From contig CAWHCN010000019.1 of NCBI GenBank assembly GCA_963827935.1, positions 781,865 through 845,864 of the forward strand: a stretch of 64,000 bases of DNA, written 5' to 3'. The position numbers and the translations under genes were made by a program. Below the pieces are notes generated by a model. That model did no database searches, was not told where the DNA came from, and was given only the letters and a program-made list of their open reading frames with translations. This document shows, in pieces, positions 47,225 through 57,033 of this stretch. The stretch's first letter is position 1, and each line of letters opens with the position of its first letter. The stretch comes from DATFNV01 sp963827935 (lineage in GTDB: Bacteria; Planctomycetota; Planctomycetia; Gemmatales; Gemmataceae).

Positions 47225-48521
47225 TTACTCGACCAAATTGATAATGCGGGTGTGGGAAGGATGAGGCACCTGGTTGATTTGCCAGTTCGCCGACCCGATC
47301 ACCTGGACGATGCGGCCCATGTACTGCGAGCCGACACTCGGATCGCCCTTGGACGTGATCTTCAGGACGTCGCTGGGTGCGTAGATGGTCCCGGTGATGT
47401 TGTAGGAGCTATTGCCCGTGATCCAGACCGGCGGCTTGGCCGCACGGTCTTGAAAGATGGTAATGCCCTGATAGGCCCCAGTCGTTAAGGGGGACAGATT
47501 GACCACGCCCCCAGCGCCGGCGGCTATGTTGATCGACGGGATGATGGTACTGTTGCTGACGGGGCTGACGTAGATCATGACCCCCCCGCCGACGGTATCG
47601 AGCGTTCCGGTGCTGGTGAACGTGAAGCCGCCTCCCTGGATGGCGTAGATCCCCGAGGTGAGATGAACGGTGGCGGTGCCGGTAATCGAGAGGCTGCCCG
47701 TGTAGCTCCCGGGCTGAAGAGTGGTCGTGCCGCTACTGAGGGAGCCTGGGTTGGCTTGTGCCGTCAGGCCGCTCGGCGGGGGGAGATAGGCGAGTGGATC
47801 AGGGACGGGCATGGTTCCCGTATTGATGCTGCCGCCGCCGCTGGCGCTGAAATTCCCCAGGTAATTGCCCGTCAGATCGAATTCCGGCGCTGAACGAGGC
47901 ACCGGGCGAGTTGTTCTGGGCCGCCGTGGACGAACTGGAGTTGGCGACGACCGAGCCGTTCATCACCTGCACGTTGCCCACGCTGTTGTCGGTCAGCGAA
48001 CCGGGCGTCGCCAGGTCGAAGGCGATAATCTGGGGCTTCGCCGGCACCCACAGCCCGCGCGCCACCGCCCGCGCACTGATCGGCATGTTCGCGGAGCTGA
48101 AGACCTTGCTGAGGGTCGGCGTCTGCTGCCAGGTCACGGTCACCTCGACGTAGCCGGCGGGAAGCGTCGACCCGGCATTGGGACCACCCAAGTAGTTCTG
48201 GCCGGGCACGCGGACGGTTACCGAGTTGGTGGTGCCGTCGTTGGTGTAGCCGTTGCCGGTCGCCACTGTTTGCGCACTGGTTGCTGCCGTCCCGCCGGAG
48301 TCCAGGCCGTTATTTTGGGGGTAGTTCAGGAACAGGTCCGATGCCGCTGCCAGCGCCGCGGCATCGGCCGTTGCCTGCGCGTGCCGGCGTTCCACCAGCA
48401 TGGCCCCGCCATCCACCGCCAGGGCCGCGGCACCGATCAGCATCACCAGGCTCAGCGCTGCCAGGACCGCCACCATGCCACGGCGACGAACTATTTGTTT
48501 GATGGTTCGAGGAAGATACAT
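47225..48521 (-). CDS. TadG-like Flp pilus assembly protein (frame break)
   Basis: About 432 codons. The N-terminus RRRGMVAVLAALSLVMLIGA, then ALAVDGGAMLVERRHAQATADAAALAAAS, is the Tad_N/TadG signature: a single membrane helix followed by DGG and an Ala-rich helix. The rest is a Ser/Thr/Gly-rich beta-type region exposed outside. The frame shifts near 47885 (SFSA to PEFDLTGNYLG). An aggaaagg site precedes the ATG at 48521. It is the last gene of the Tad operon. Confidence 0.85.
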
Positions 48522-48547
48522 GGCACGCCTTTCCTGATGCATTCAAA

Positions 48548-49091
48548 TCAGTACGACATGGGAATTTCGGCTCGGGTCTGCATGGGAACAGTGAGTGGGG
48601 TCTGGTTGGAGACGTTCCAGCCAAGGAACTCGGGAGCCCAGGTGTAGGTGATGATGACCACGACGGACGTGGAACTCGCGGCGCCGTTGGACCCCGTCAC
48701 CACATAAGGATATTTGTCCGAGCTGTCCCACGCCTGCGTCACGGGCTTAACCGTCACCACGCCGGTGCTGACACTCTCGCTGACGGTGTAGGTCTTGAGT
48801 TCCACGGTCAGGCTGGATTGGGGCAGGTTGAGGCCCACTCCCATCGGCCAGACAACATTGCTGTAAATCGTGCTGGTGGTGGCTGCGGCGTTGCCCGTGT
48901 CGGCGGCATACTGGCCGCCGTGAACCGATGCGTAACGGGCCGCCTCGCGGGCGACGGCGGAAACCTGCTGGTAACGAAAAACACCGAGCGAGCCAACCAC
49001 CGAGCCCAGAATCACGATGAACAGGGCCGAGCTGATGACAGCCATCTCCACCATGGTGGCCTGCGCGGCGGGCCGGACTGCGAATTCTCAT
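48548..49091 (-). CDS. TadE-like pseudopilin (probable frame break at the start)
   Basis: About 181 codons. MVEMAVISSALFIVILGSVVG is the conserved TadE hydrophobic N-terminal helix with the Glu of type IV-like pseudopilins. In family members it is preceded by a short basic leader. Such a leader (MRIRSPARRA) lies upstream at 49091 in another frame, so one extra base near 49060 is likely; alternatively translation begins at 49054. The rest forms a small extracytoplasmic domain. It sits between a second TadE gene and TadG. Confidence 0.82.
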
Positions 49092-49106
49092 GGCTGACCT
49101 CCGCGG

Positions 49107-49555
49107 CTAACTGAAGTTGGGCAACACCGGGGCTACCCGCACCTGGACCGTCCGACTCAGCGGGATGGTGATTTGCGCCCGGACATTCCCGTCAGCATCG
49201 TATAACTGTATTGCACGGTCACCGAGTAGTAGCTGTTACCGTTGGCGTCGGTACTCGTAGCGGACGAGATGTTGCCGGCGGTCAAGGCGGGCGACAGCAG
49301 ACTGTCGCCGCTGGTGTCGGAGTAGCTATTTGCCAGGGCGGCGGCCTGGTAAGTCGCGTAGGGCGATTGCGCGGCCGCTACCGGATCGCTGAGCCAGAGG
49401 GCCCCGCTTCGCGCACAATCAGTGATGATGAGATACTGGCGATAAGCCCGCGCCAGGTCGAGCCCCAGGACAAAGATCGGAATCAGGACCGTCATGGCAA
49501 TGGCGAATTCCACCGCGGCGGCAGCACGGCGCCGATCCGATATTCGATTTATCAT
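49107..49555 (-). CDS. TadE-like pseudopilin (frame break near the end)
   Basis: About 149 codons. A basic leader (MINRISDRRRAAAA) precedes VEFAIAMTVLIPIFVLGLDL, the TadE helix. The frame as given stops at 49157, but one frame over the sequence continues NVRAQITIPLSRTVQVRVAP, then VLPNFS, to a stop at 49107, which resembles normal TadE ends. The 5' end (first 7 codons) is part of a 101-bp direct repeat whose other copy lies upstream at 49790-49890. Confidence 0.82.
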
Positions 49556-49890
49556 CTAACGCCCTCCCACACGGTCCCCATTATTTGTTTCGCCTCAGAG
49601 CCCGGAGCGTCAGCGACGGGTTTGGTCAAAACCCATGTTGTGGCACGGTCTCGCGACCGTGCCACTTCCGCCGACCGAAAGTCTCCCCGGTAACATTGCG
49701 GTTCCGGGAGACCTTCGGTCAGGCGAGGTGGCACGGTCAGGAGACCGTGCCACAACGTGCAGGTCAGGAGACCGTGCCACAACGTGGATGATCCGATGTT
49801 CGATTTATCATCTAACGCCCTCCCTCACGGTCCCCATTATTTGTTTCGCCTCAGAGCCCGGAGCGTCAGCGACGGGTTTGGTCAAAACCC
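49534..49890. repeat. 101-bp direct repeats flanking palindromic inserts
   Basis: Positions 49534-49634 and 49790-49890 are the same over 101 bases except for two positions. The repeat contains the first 7 codons and leader of the TadE gene plus the left half of a family E palindrome. Between the copies (49635-49789) are gtggcacggt and accgtgccac palindromes (family G) and other small inverted repeats. Only the second copy keeps the whole E element (49854-49910). Confidence 0.93.
49640..49785. repeat. Family G small palindromes between the 101-bp repeats
   Basis: ttgtggcacggtctcgcgac, then cgtgccac, at 49638-49665 is a 13-bp-arm palindrome. Variants with caggagaccgtgccacaacg occur twice at 49737-49756 and 49764-49783, and a second inverted pair (gaaagtctccc and gggagaccttc) lies between. 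Confidence 0.8.
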
Positions 49891-49910
49891 GTCGCTGACG
49901 CTCCAGGCTC
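49854..49910. repeat. Family E palindrome (E3), supplies the stop codon of the next gene
   Basis: gagcccggagcgtcagcgac and complement around a loop of ttggtcaa. The two-TM protein gene runs into it on the minus strand, gains AWSVSDGF and stops at 49884-49882. Confidence 0.9.
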
Positions 49911-50487
49911 GGTTCATCGCCGCCGTGTCCGCGAACAGGGTGATGCCCAGGATTCCCAGAATCAGCATGAGCAGGACGAACCGCTCCATTTCGGTCAGGC
50001 GGAAGAAGGCATGCCCGATGCCCTCGGCCAGGGCCCGCACATAGCCGCCAAACAGGGCCGGGCCAAAGTCGAGACCGAAGGCGAAAGCGCCCAGCAGAGT
50101 CAGGCCAGCCAGGAGCCAGAGGAACGGAGCCCCGGCCCGCAAGACCCTCAGCGCCGGGCGCTGGCCGCGGAGGCGGCGGTCGGCGGCCCGGCAGCGCTCC
50201 CACAGGTCGGCCAGCAGGTCGCGCTCGGTCCGAGCGAAGACCGCCGGCGAAACCCAGGGACGGACCAGCTCGGTCAGTGCCTCGTAGAACTGGCGCTCGG
50301 CCGGTCCGCCGGTCTCGGCCAGTCGTTCGCAAGCGGCCAGCAGCTGGCCATGCAGCTCGCCGTAAGCTGCCGGGTCGGCCGACCCCACGGCCCAGCCGCG
50401 CCCCGAGTAGAGGGCGACGGCACGCAGCCAGCGCCGCCAGCGGCGCCGCAGCGTCGCGGCACCATCCACCTTCGTCGCACCCGACAT
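49882..50487 (-). CDS. Two-TM hypothetical protein within the Tad locus
   Basis: 201 residues. A charged cytoplasmic part of about 115 residues (LRRRWRRWLRAVALYSGRGW through LLADLWERCRAADRRLRGQ) precedes two membrane helices (APFLWLLAGLTLLGAFAFGL and FVLLMLILGILGITLFA). It lies between TadC and the TadE genes on the same strand, so it may be a lineage-specific pilus assembly factor; no family was recognised. The last 8 residues and stop come from a family E palindrome, suggesting that the original end was replaced. Confidence 0.7.
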   Translation of the reverse strand: MSGATKVDGAATLRRRWRRWLRAVALYSGRGWAVGSADPAAYGELHGQLLAACERLAETGGPAERQFYEALTELVRPWVSPAVFARTERDLLADLWERCRAADRRLRGQRPALRVLRAGAPFLWLLAGLTLLGAFAFGLDFGPALFGGYVRALAEGIGHAFFRLTEMERFVLLMLILGILGITLFADTAAMNRAWSVSDGF

Positions 50488-50509
50488 CGCCGCACCCCCA
50501 CGCGCGGTG

Positions 50510-51427
50510 TCACTGCCCCATGGTCTTGAACATCTGGTAAATCTGTATCAGAGCCGGGCCGAGAATGACAATAAAAACGCCGGGAAAAATGAAAATCAGC
50601 GTGGGGAACAGGACCTTGGTGGCCGCCTTCTGGGCCATTTCCTCGGCCCGCTGCAGCCGCTTTTCCCGCAAGCTCTCGGCATGGACGCGCAGCGCCTTGA
50701 CCAGGCTGGCGCCGAAGCGCTCCGACTGCGTGATGACCGAGGCCAGGCTGCGCACCTCCTCAAGGTCAGCCCGCTCGCCGAAATGGCGGACCGCTTCGCC
50801 GGTGGAGCGGCCCAGCTGGACCTCGCGCTCGACGATCATCAGTTCGGTGGCGAGCAAAGGGTGGGCGGTGCGCAGCTCGGAGGCCACGCGCTTGAAGCCC
50901 GCGATCAGGCTCAGCCCGCCTTCCAGGCAGATGACCAGCACGTCCAGGGCGTCGGGCAGGGCGCGGCGGAAATTGATCTGCCGCTTGGCCTTGCAGCGGT
51001 CGAGCCAGAAGCTGGGCCCGATCATGCCCGCCACTCCCAGCACGGCTCCCACGATGAGCCCCGTGCCCAGCCCGATCAGGCCGAACAGGCCCAGGGTGAT
51101 ACCAATGAGCGGCGGACCGACGATCAGCAGCAGCTTGATGCCGAGGTAGATGTAGATCGCCTGTCGCCCGTACAGGCCGGCCTGGATGAGGCGCATTTGC
51201 AAGCGCGTGCGCTCCTCCGGCTTGTCCGGCATGAGGGCGGCCCCCATCTTGGGCAGGGCCGTCAACGCGAACTGGCCCATCGGGTCGGGCAGGTCCCCCT
51301 TGCCCGACAGCTCGCGCAGCCGGTGCTCCAGCCGGGTCGGCGGCCGGGCTACGAACATGAAAATGAGGAGCGTCAGGCTGCTGGCCATCAGGAAGGCGGC
51401 GAGCGCCTGCAGGGTTTCCTCGGTCAT
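50510..51427 (-). CDS. tadC: TadC-like type II/IV secretion inner-membrane platform protein
   Basis: 305 residues of the T2SSF/GspF family. Membrane helices frame the cytoplasmic domain: LAAFLMASSLTLLIFMFVA, IYIYLGIKLLLIVGPPLIG, then VLGVAGMIGPSFWLD, and at the end LFPTLIFIFPGVFIVILGPA. The T2SSF helical core LPDALDVLVICLEGGLSL and SLASVITQSERFGASLVKAL is clear. It forms the platform with TadB, which guides pilin into the fibre. The ATG at 51427 follows family B element B5 closely. One of the few Tad genes with an unbroken frame. Confidence 0.93.
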   Translation of the reverse strand: MTEETLQALAAFLMASSLTLLIFMFVARPPTRLEHRLRELSGKGDLPDPMGQFALTALPKMGAALMPDKPEERTRLQMRLIQAGLYGRQAIYIYLGIKLLLIVGPPLIGITLGLFGLIGLGTGLIVGAVLGVAGMIGPSFWLDRCKAKRQINFRRALPDALDVLVICLEGGLSLIAGFKRVASELRTAHPLLATELMIVEREVQLGRSTGEAVRHFGERADLEEVRSLASVITQSERFGASLVKALRVHAESLREKRLQRAEEMAQKAATKVLFPTLIFIFPGVFIVILGPALIQIYQMFKTMGQ

Positions 51428-51447
51428 TATGATCTCACACACAGCTT

Positions 51448-51544
51448 TGGCGAGCGGCGCGGCGTTAGCCCGCCGGTTAGGGTACCGGCGGGCAGACGCC
51501 ACGCCGCTCGCCTGTACCGGCGGGCTGACGCCACGCCGTTCGCC
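51448..51544. repeat. Tandem family B element between TadB and TadC (B5)
   Basis: ggcgagcggcgcggcgttag is followed by two successive right arms (ggcgggcagacgccacgccg and ggcgggctgacgccacgccg), so one arm is duplicated. The element ends exactly at the TadB stop codon. Confidence 0.9.
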
Positions 51545-52507
51545 TAAAAATCGAAATTCACGATCTTCCGAATCCACAAGGCTCCCAGCAGCTCACTGAA
51601 GAACATGCCTCCCAGAAGCCAGGGGTGATCGAGCAGCACCGCTCCGTAGCCAGGGTTGAGGAACATAATGGCCAGCAGCAGGAACGGCGGCAGGCCCAGC
51701 AGCACCAGGGCTTGCAGGCGTCCCTCGGCGGTCAGGGTGCGGATCTTGCCCTGGATGCGGGCCCGGTCGCGCATCACGCCGGCCAGCTTGTCGAGCATCT
51801 CCGCCAGGTTGCCGCCGGTTTGCTGCTGGATGAGGAGGGCGAGGACGAAAATGCGCACCTCGAGGATGCCGGTGCGGCGTGCCAGGTCGCGTAGGGCGGT
51901 GTCCGGCGGCAGGCCCAGGTTTTGCTGCTCGCAGGTGTACGAAAACTCGGCGGAGATGGGCTTCTCGAAATCGTCGGAGACGGCCTGCAGGGCCTGGGCC
52001 ATGGTCTGGCCGGCGCGGATGACGCGGGCCATCAGGTCGAACGCCTCGGGCAGCTGGGCCTGCAGCTTGTTGAGGCGCCGCTGCCGTTTGATCCAAACGA
52101 AGATGGTGGGGATAGGGGCCGCCACCAGGGCCAGCAGGAAGCCCACCACGGCACTGCCGCGCAGCACGGTGGCCACTGCCCCGAGGCCCATGGCCAGGCC
52201 GGCGGAGAGGGCGAACAGCCGCGCCGCCGTCGTCTCCACCCCTGACTGTTCCACCAGCCGCTCGAAGCGCCGGCGGAAGGTCAGCTCGACTTCGTCCGAC
52301 GTGGCGTCGGCAGCCAGGCTGCGGCAGGTTCTTGTACAGCACCGCCTTCCGCATCCGGTCGCGCTGCTTGGTGCGGAACTCCTCATCCACGCGCCGGCCA
52401 ACCCGCGAATTGTCGCGCAGGAATAAATCCGACAGGAACGAATAGACGCCCACCACCGCCAGAACAGCGGCCAGGAACGACATCAGGACGAAGAGGAGGT
52501 CAGCCAC
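51544..52507 (-). CDS. tadB: TadB-like type II/IV secretion inner-membrane platform protein (frame break)
   Basis: About 321 codons. The start VADLLFVLMSFLAAVLAVVG is a GTG at 52507 with a gaaggt site; a TTG at 52525 and an ATG at 52483 are alternatives. The frame shifts near 52325 (after AVLYKNL). The T2SSF domain then has LPEAFDLMARVIRAGQTMAQ and LALLIQQQTGGNLAEMLDKL, with membrane helices GSAVVGFLLALVAAPIPTIF and LLGLPPFLLLAIMFLNPGYG. It pairs with TadC downstream. Confidence 0.9.
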
Positions 52508-52539
52508 GAGAGCACCTTCATCCAACGCAAATGGCTGTT

Positions 52540-52603
52540 GGCGAGCGGGGGGCGTCAGCTCCCCGGTTAAGAGTCACCGGGGGGCTGACGCCCCCCGCTC
52601 GCC
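52540..52603. repeat. Family B palindrome (B6)
   Basis: ggcgagcggggggcgtcagc and complement around a short loop, between the CpaF stop (52610, 7 bases away) and the TadB start. Confidence 0.92.
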
Positions 52604-52609
52604 CGATGC

Positions 52610-53942
52610 TTATTTCTCCAAAATTCGCCGCTCGAACATCTCGATCGGCACGCGGGCGCCGGCGATTTCCAGCCGCTCCAGGCAGTGCGGGCGGATGCCG
52701 GTGGAGAAGAAGTAGCCCTGGGCGACGCGGTCGTCGTCCACGCCGGTCTGCTTGAAGCCGAAGATGTCGTGCATGCTGATGACGTCGCCTTCCATGCCGG
52801 TGATCTCCGAGATCTTGATCGACCTTGCGGACGCCGCCGGGCAGGCGGGCCACCTGGACGACGATCTGGATGGCCGAGGCGATCTGGCGGCGGATGATCC
52901 AGATCGGCAGGTCGAAGCCGGCCATGCCGACCATCATCTCGAGGCGGCTGATGGCGTCGCGGGTGTCGTTGGCGTGGATGGTGGTCATGCTGCCGTCGTG
53001 GCCGGTGTTCATGGCCTGGAGCATGTCGAGGGCCTCGGGGCCGCGGCACTCGCCGACGATGATCCGGTCGGGCCGCATGCGCAGGGCGTTGCGGACCAGG
53101 TCGCGGGTGGTGACCTCGCCCTCCCCTTCGATGTTGGCCGGCCGGGTCTCCATCCGGACGACGTGCGGCTGCTGCGAGCCGCAGCTCGGCCGCGTCCTCG
53201 ATCGTCGCCACCCGCTCGTCGTCGCGGGATGAAGGCCGACAGGGCGTTGAGCAGCGTCGTCTTGCCGCTGCCGGTCCCGCCGGAGATGAGCATGTTGACC
53301 CGGGCCTTGACGCACGCCGCCAGGAAGGCGACCATCTCCTGCGGTGATCGCCTTCTTGGCGAGCAGGTCGTCGATCAGGAGCGGCCTGGCCCCGAACCGG
53401 CGGATCGAGAGCAGGGCGCCGTCGAGGGCCAGCGGCGGGATGATCGCGTTGACGCGGCTGCCGTCGGCAGCCGGGCGTCGACCATCGGGCTGGTCTCGTC
53501 CACCCGCCGGCCGACCCGGCCCACGATCCGCTGGATGATCTGGACCAGGTGCCGGTCGTCGTTGAAGGCGACGTCGGCCCGCTCCAGCCGGCCCTGCCGC
53601 TCGACGTAGACCATCTTGGGCCCGTTGATCAGGATGTCGCGTGATCGTCGGGTCGCGCATCAGGGGCTCGAGCGGCCCCAGGCCGAACGTCTCGTCGAGC
53701 ACCTCGCTGACCAGCCGCTCGCGCTCGTTCAGGTTGAGCAGGTCGGCGCTGTGGCGGCACAGCTCCTCGGCCGCCCGGCGGACCTCGAGGCGCAGCTCGT
53801 CCTCGTTCATCGTGCCGATGGCCGACAGGTCCATCCCGGTGATGAGCTGCTGGTGCAGCTCTTTCTTGTAGCGGAGGAACCGCTCGTCGGACGACATCGG
53901 GCTACGCAGCGGGTCGGGAATTGGATTGGGCAGTCGGCTCAT
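52610..53942 (-). CDS. cpaF: CpaF/TadA secretion ATPase (at least five frame breaks)
   Basis: About 444 codons, the hexameric ATPase that drives Tad pilus assembly. Motifs appear in order but in changing frames: LVSEVLDETFGLGPLEPLM, VYVERQGRLERADVAFND, VNAIIPPLALDGALLSIRRF, Walker A LISGGTGSGKTTLLNALSAF, VVRMETRPANIEGEGEVTTR, Walker B RIIVGECRGPEALDMLQA, TGHDGSMTTIHAND and the C-terminal GDVISMHDIFGFKQTG. Breaks fall near 53640, 53470, 53340, 53220-53180 and 52815. Several are restored by removing one G, so base errors are far likelier than decay. The start is an ATG at 53942; an internal ATG at 53897 is possible. Confidence 0.9.
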
Positions 53943-53963
53943 GAAACGATTTTCGTTGGAAAC

Positions 53964-53990
53964 GCGCCGCCCGCTGGGCGGCGGCTAAAC
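53964..53990. repeat. Family F hairpin (F3)
   Basis: gcgccgcccgctgggcggcg followed by gctaaac, in inverted orientation to F1 and F2. It lies 4 bases past the CpaE stop at 53994 and upstream of the CpaF start. Confidence 0.75.
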
Positions 53991-53993
53991 GTC

Positions 53994-55104
53994 CTACTTC
54001 TTGTGGCGCCCATTGATGCTGATAGCCAGCTTGCCGCACGCTGCGCGACACTTTGGCCGAGGGGGCTTCGAGCACCACGGGGATGCCGTTGTTGTTGGCG
54101 CGGTTGATCGTCTTGGGGTCGTCGGGGACATAATGGAAGATCTTCACGCCCAGCGCCTCCTCGGCCTTGGCGGCGGGAACTTCCTTGGGCTGGCCGTAGC
54201 GGTTGACCACCAGGCGAATCCGTTCCATCGAAACGCCCACTTGGCTCAGGTAATCCAGGGTGCGCTGCGTGTTGCGCAGCGAGGTGAAATCGAGCCGGAA
54301 GACCAGCAGGATCTGGTCGGCCTGGCGCAACGTCTGCAGTTGCTCCTCGCGGAAGGAGTGATCCAGGTCGATGACGACGTAGGGGTACAGGTTGCGTCCC
54401 AGGGCCAGGGCCTGGCGAATGCCTTCGGGGGTGATGGCCTTGCAGTCGGCGATGTTGCGAGGCGGCGCCAGCAGGTGGACGCCGCTGTCATGCTGGGCCA
54501 GGCAGCGTTCGAAGATGGCCCGATCCAGGCGCAGCACGTTTTCGCAGAGATCGCGCAGCGTATAGGTCGGGCGCATGTCGAAGAGGGAGGCGAGGTCGCC
54601 GGCCTCCAGTTTCAGGTCGATCAGGAGGGCTTTTTTGTATTCACGGGCCAGGACGGTGGCGATGTTGGCGGCCAGGGTGGTGGCGCCGCCGCCGCCGCTG
54701 GGGCCCAGAACCGCGATGGTCCGCCCCGCTTCGGTGGACGCCGCCTCCCCGGCCTGGGCCCGGCCGAGGGCCGCGGACATCTCGGCATCGAGGTCGATCT
54801 CGTCTATGTAGTCGGACGCGCCGCTCTGGTAAGCCCGACGGATCACCCGCGGGTCGGACACCGGCCCGACCGCCAGGATGCGCGCCGACACCACCGCCCG
54901 CAGGTCGGACAGAATGCCCAGGGCGCGGTCCGGGTCGGGAGACAGGACCAGGACGATCAGGTCGGGGCGGGCCGCGGTCAGGTGGTCGGCTGCCAGGTCG
55001 AGCGACACCAGGTGCGCGGCGGGGCAGTCCTGCCCGTGGCGGAGCAGGACCTGCCTCACCTTGGCACCCAGCGTGTCATGATCGCTCACCAGAAAAGCCT
55101 GCAT
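53994..55104 (-). CDS. cpaE: CpaE-like MinD/ParA-family ATPase (frame break near the end)
   Basis: About 370 codons, with a receiver-like N-terminal domain (MQAFLVSDHDTLGAKVRQVL, residues 1-125) and a MinD-type ATPase. The deviant Walker A is VLGPSGGGGATTLAANIATV; it also has KKALLIDLKLEAGDLASLFD and YVVIDLDHSFREEQL. In Tad systems CpaE/TadZ places the machine in the cell. The frame as given reads through to 53902, but one base near 54036 (extra C) hides the better end KLAISINGRHKK at 53994. The ATG at 55104 is chosen at the family start. Confidence 0.9.
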
Positions 55105-55172
55105 CGGCTGGGCCTCTCTCAATCCTGGCCGGCTTGTCCGAGTTCCGGCCGTGGGCGAGCCCGCAAGGGGCC

Positions 55173-56012
55173 TCAATGGTTGGGGGCCGACGAGTCGTTG
55201 CCGCCGCGGATGATGCGCGGCAAGGGAGGCGGCGCGGGCGGGTCCACCTTCGGCGGCGGGGAGTCCGGTTTCTTCTCCTCGGGAGCCGACGGGTACGGCA
55301 GGTCGTCGGAGGTCACCACCTTGCTCGGCAAGTGAGTGGTGTCTTGCGGGTTGCGGAGTACCAGGCTGAGCGTCCCGTCCTTCTGGGCCAGGGCCAGTTT
55401 CTGCGCGTCTTCAGGAGTGACCAGCAGCGTCACGAAGCGCGACTCACGCTGTTCGACAATTTTCCCCTCGACCATGGGAGGCGCCACGTCCATGCGCGTA
55501 TCGACCGCGAGGACCTCGATGATCTGCAAGAGGCGCACGGTGCCCCCCTTGTCGTTGGCGTGGAAGTGCTCCTTGGTCACCAGGACATCGACCTTGTCGC
55601 CGGGGCGGATAAAGCCGCCCACGCCGGCGGAGGCGGTTGGCGTCATGATGACAAAGGCCTGCATCCCCTCGCGGATCAGCGGGGCCAGGCCGGCCTTGAC
55701 CCCGTCCTTGGCCAGCTTGCGCTCCAGCACGGGATCGTCCTCGACCAGGTCCTTCTCGACAACTCGGCCCACGGCCTTGTTGATGTCCTCCAGGGCGTCA
55801 GACGGTTTGTCCTCGCGTGCCACCTTCTTTATGGCCAGCATGCTCGGCTCCAGCGCGGTGCCGCGGGGGACGGCCCGAAGGGCAATGACAATGCCGACCC
55901 GGTCCGGGTTGGCGGCCTCGCGGTTGTGGCTGACGGCATTGATTGCGTACACCGACGCGGCCACGCCGAAGACCAGGGCCAGCGCGATGACCAGGATCGT
56001 CCGCACTGTCAT
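55173..56012 (-). CDS. cpaB: CpaB/RcpC Flp pilus assembly protein
   Basis: About 279 residues. The N-terminal membrane anchor MTVRTILVIALALVFGVAAS is followed by a SAF domain (RAVPRGTALEPSMLAIKKV) and the RcpC/CpaB core (IREGMQAFVIMTPTASAGVG, FIRPGDKVDVLV). The C-terminus is a Pro/Lys-rich tail (PPPKVDPPAPPPLPRI). The protein is periplasmic and probably binds peptidoglycan or the secretin. No CpaC secretin is found in the window. The ATG at 56012 begins directly at the anchor. Confidence 0.92.
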   Translation of the reverse strand: MTVRTILVIALALVFGVAASVYAINAVSHNREAANPDRVGIVIALRAVPRGTALEPSMLAIKKVAREDKPSDALEDINKAVGRVVEKDLVEDDPVLERKLAKDGVKAGLAPLIREGMQAFVIMTPTASAGVGGFIRPGDKVDVLVTKEHFHANDKGGTVRLLQIIEVLAVDTRMDVAPPMVEGKIVEQRESRFVTLLVTPEDAQKLALAQKDGTLSLVLRNPQDTTHLPSKVVTSDDLPYPSAPEEKKPDSPPPKVDPPAPPPLPRIIRGGNDSSAPNH

Positions 56013-56046
56013 GGCAGTACCTCGCAAGGTTCACGGGCGGCCAGGT

Positions 56047-56646
56047 TCAGGGCTTGAGCCACAACCACAGCAGGGTGGCAATCACGCCCAGGCACATCAT
56101 GGCGGCAAAGGGGACGACGCGGCGGCGGTCGATCCGGTTCTGCTCCACGCCGTAGCCGTCGTCGGCACCCAGGTGCCGGCCCAGCGCCGTCAGCCGATAC
56201 CAGACGATCTTCCAGCGCTTCCAGACCTCGCCCAACCGCCCGTACAAGAGTACCAGACCCAGGGCATAGACGCCGGCGACCAGGGAGCTGGCGGCAAACA
56301 CGTAAAGGGTGGCCACGGGGCCGAGCCACGCGCCGATGGCGGCCAGCAGTTTGACGTTGCCCCCGCCATAACCCCCGAGAACATAGAACACCACCAGCAC
56401 GCCGAACCCGCACAGCATGCCGATCAAGCTGGTCGACAGCCCTGCTAACCCGCCGGTCAGGGCGTGATAGATCAGGCCGGACGCCAGCAAAGGAAGCGTC
56501 AGGGCATTGTACACCCGGAACTTCCACACGTCCGTGACGGCGGCAGCCAGGGCCGCCGACAGGACCACAGCCGACGGGACGGGCTGTAACTCCACCGCTG
56601 GTGCCTCCGCAAGGCTCCTCGCGGTCGGCGGAATCGGCTCCCGCAA
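56047..56646 (-). CDS. cpaA: CpaA/TadV-like A24 prepilin peptidase with altered active-site motif
   Basis: 199 residues with about six membrane helices, the size of small A24 peptidases. The first catalytic Asp is in AAVTDVWKFRVYN. The second motif, normally GxGGGDVKL, reads GGYGGGNVKLLAAIG: codon AAC (Asn) stands where Asp is expected. The C-terminus extends into a cytoplasmic loop and a final helix (AMMCLGVIATLLWLWLKP). It should cut the Flp prepilins encoded just upstream, but the Asn casts doubt on activity. Confidence 0.85.
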   Translation of the reverse strand: MREPIPPTARSLAEAPAVELQPVPSAVVLSAALAAAVTDVWKFRVYNALTLPLLASGLIYHALTGGLAGLSTSLIGMLCGFGVLVVFYVLGGYGGGNVKLLAAIGAWLGPVATLYVFAASSLVAGVYALGLVLLYGRLGEVWKRWKIVWYRLTALGRHLGADDGYGVEQNRIDRRRVVPFAAMMCLGVIATLLWLWLKP

Positions 56647-56699
56647 CGCCTTGGCGACGCGGCGGGAACCGTCCGACGACCACCGGCCAGGTTCGCCGG

Positions 56700-56931
56700 T
56701 CAGGAAACGCCGTTGTTGCTCAGGTTCGTCTTTATGTTGGTGAAGACGTTATTAAGGTACGTACCGAGAGCGGCCACCGCGGCGATGCACACCAGGGCGA
56801 TCAAGGCCACCAGCAGCTGCATATTCCACCAGGGATGCGCCTTGCTCTCGCTTGAGAAAGCGCCCGGCCAGCCGCGCCGGCGCCGAGCACGCCTCACGGA
56901 TACGCCAGGCGAGGAGATAGAAACGTCGCAT
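56700..56931 (-). CDS. flp: Flp-type pilin 2 (frame break)
   Basis: About 77 codons. The leader MRRFYLLAWRIREACSAPAR, then LAGRFLKREQG, precedes the cleavage site G/ASLVEYA. One extra base near 56825 separates this from LLVALIALVCIAAVAALGTY, then LNNVFTNIKTNLSNNGVS. The mature part is nearly identical to the other pilin 100 bases upstream, but the leader is longer. The Glu-Tyr pair of Flp pilins is present. Confidence 0.88.
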
Positions 56932-57033
56932 GAAAAAGCATCCTCCGGACATCGTGCCCGGGACGGCGCAGCGCAAACAGGTTGGTACCGACCTTCGACA
57001 CTGGCCCGGCCCGGAGCAGCCGAATGGTCGAAA

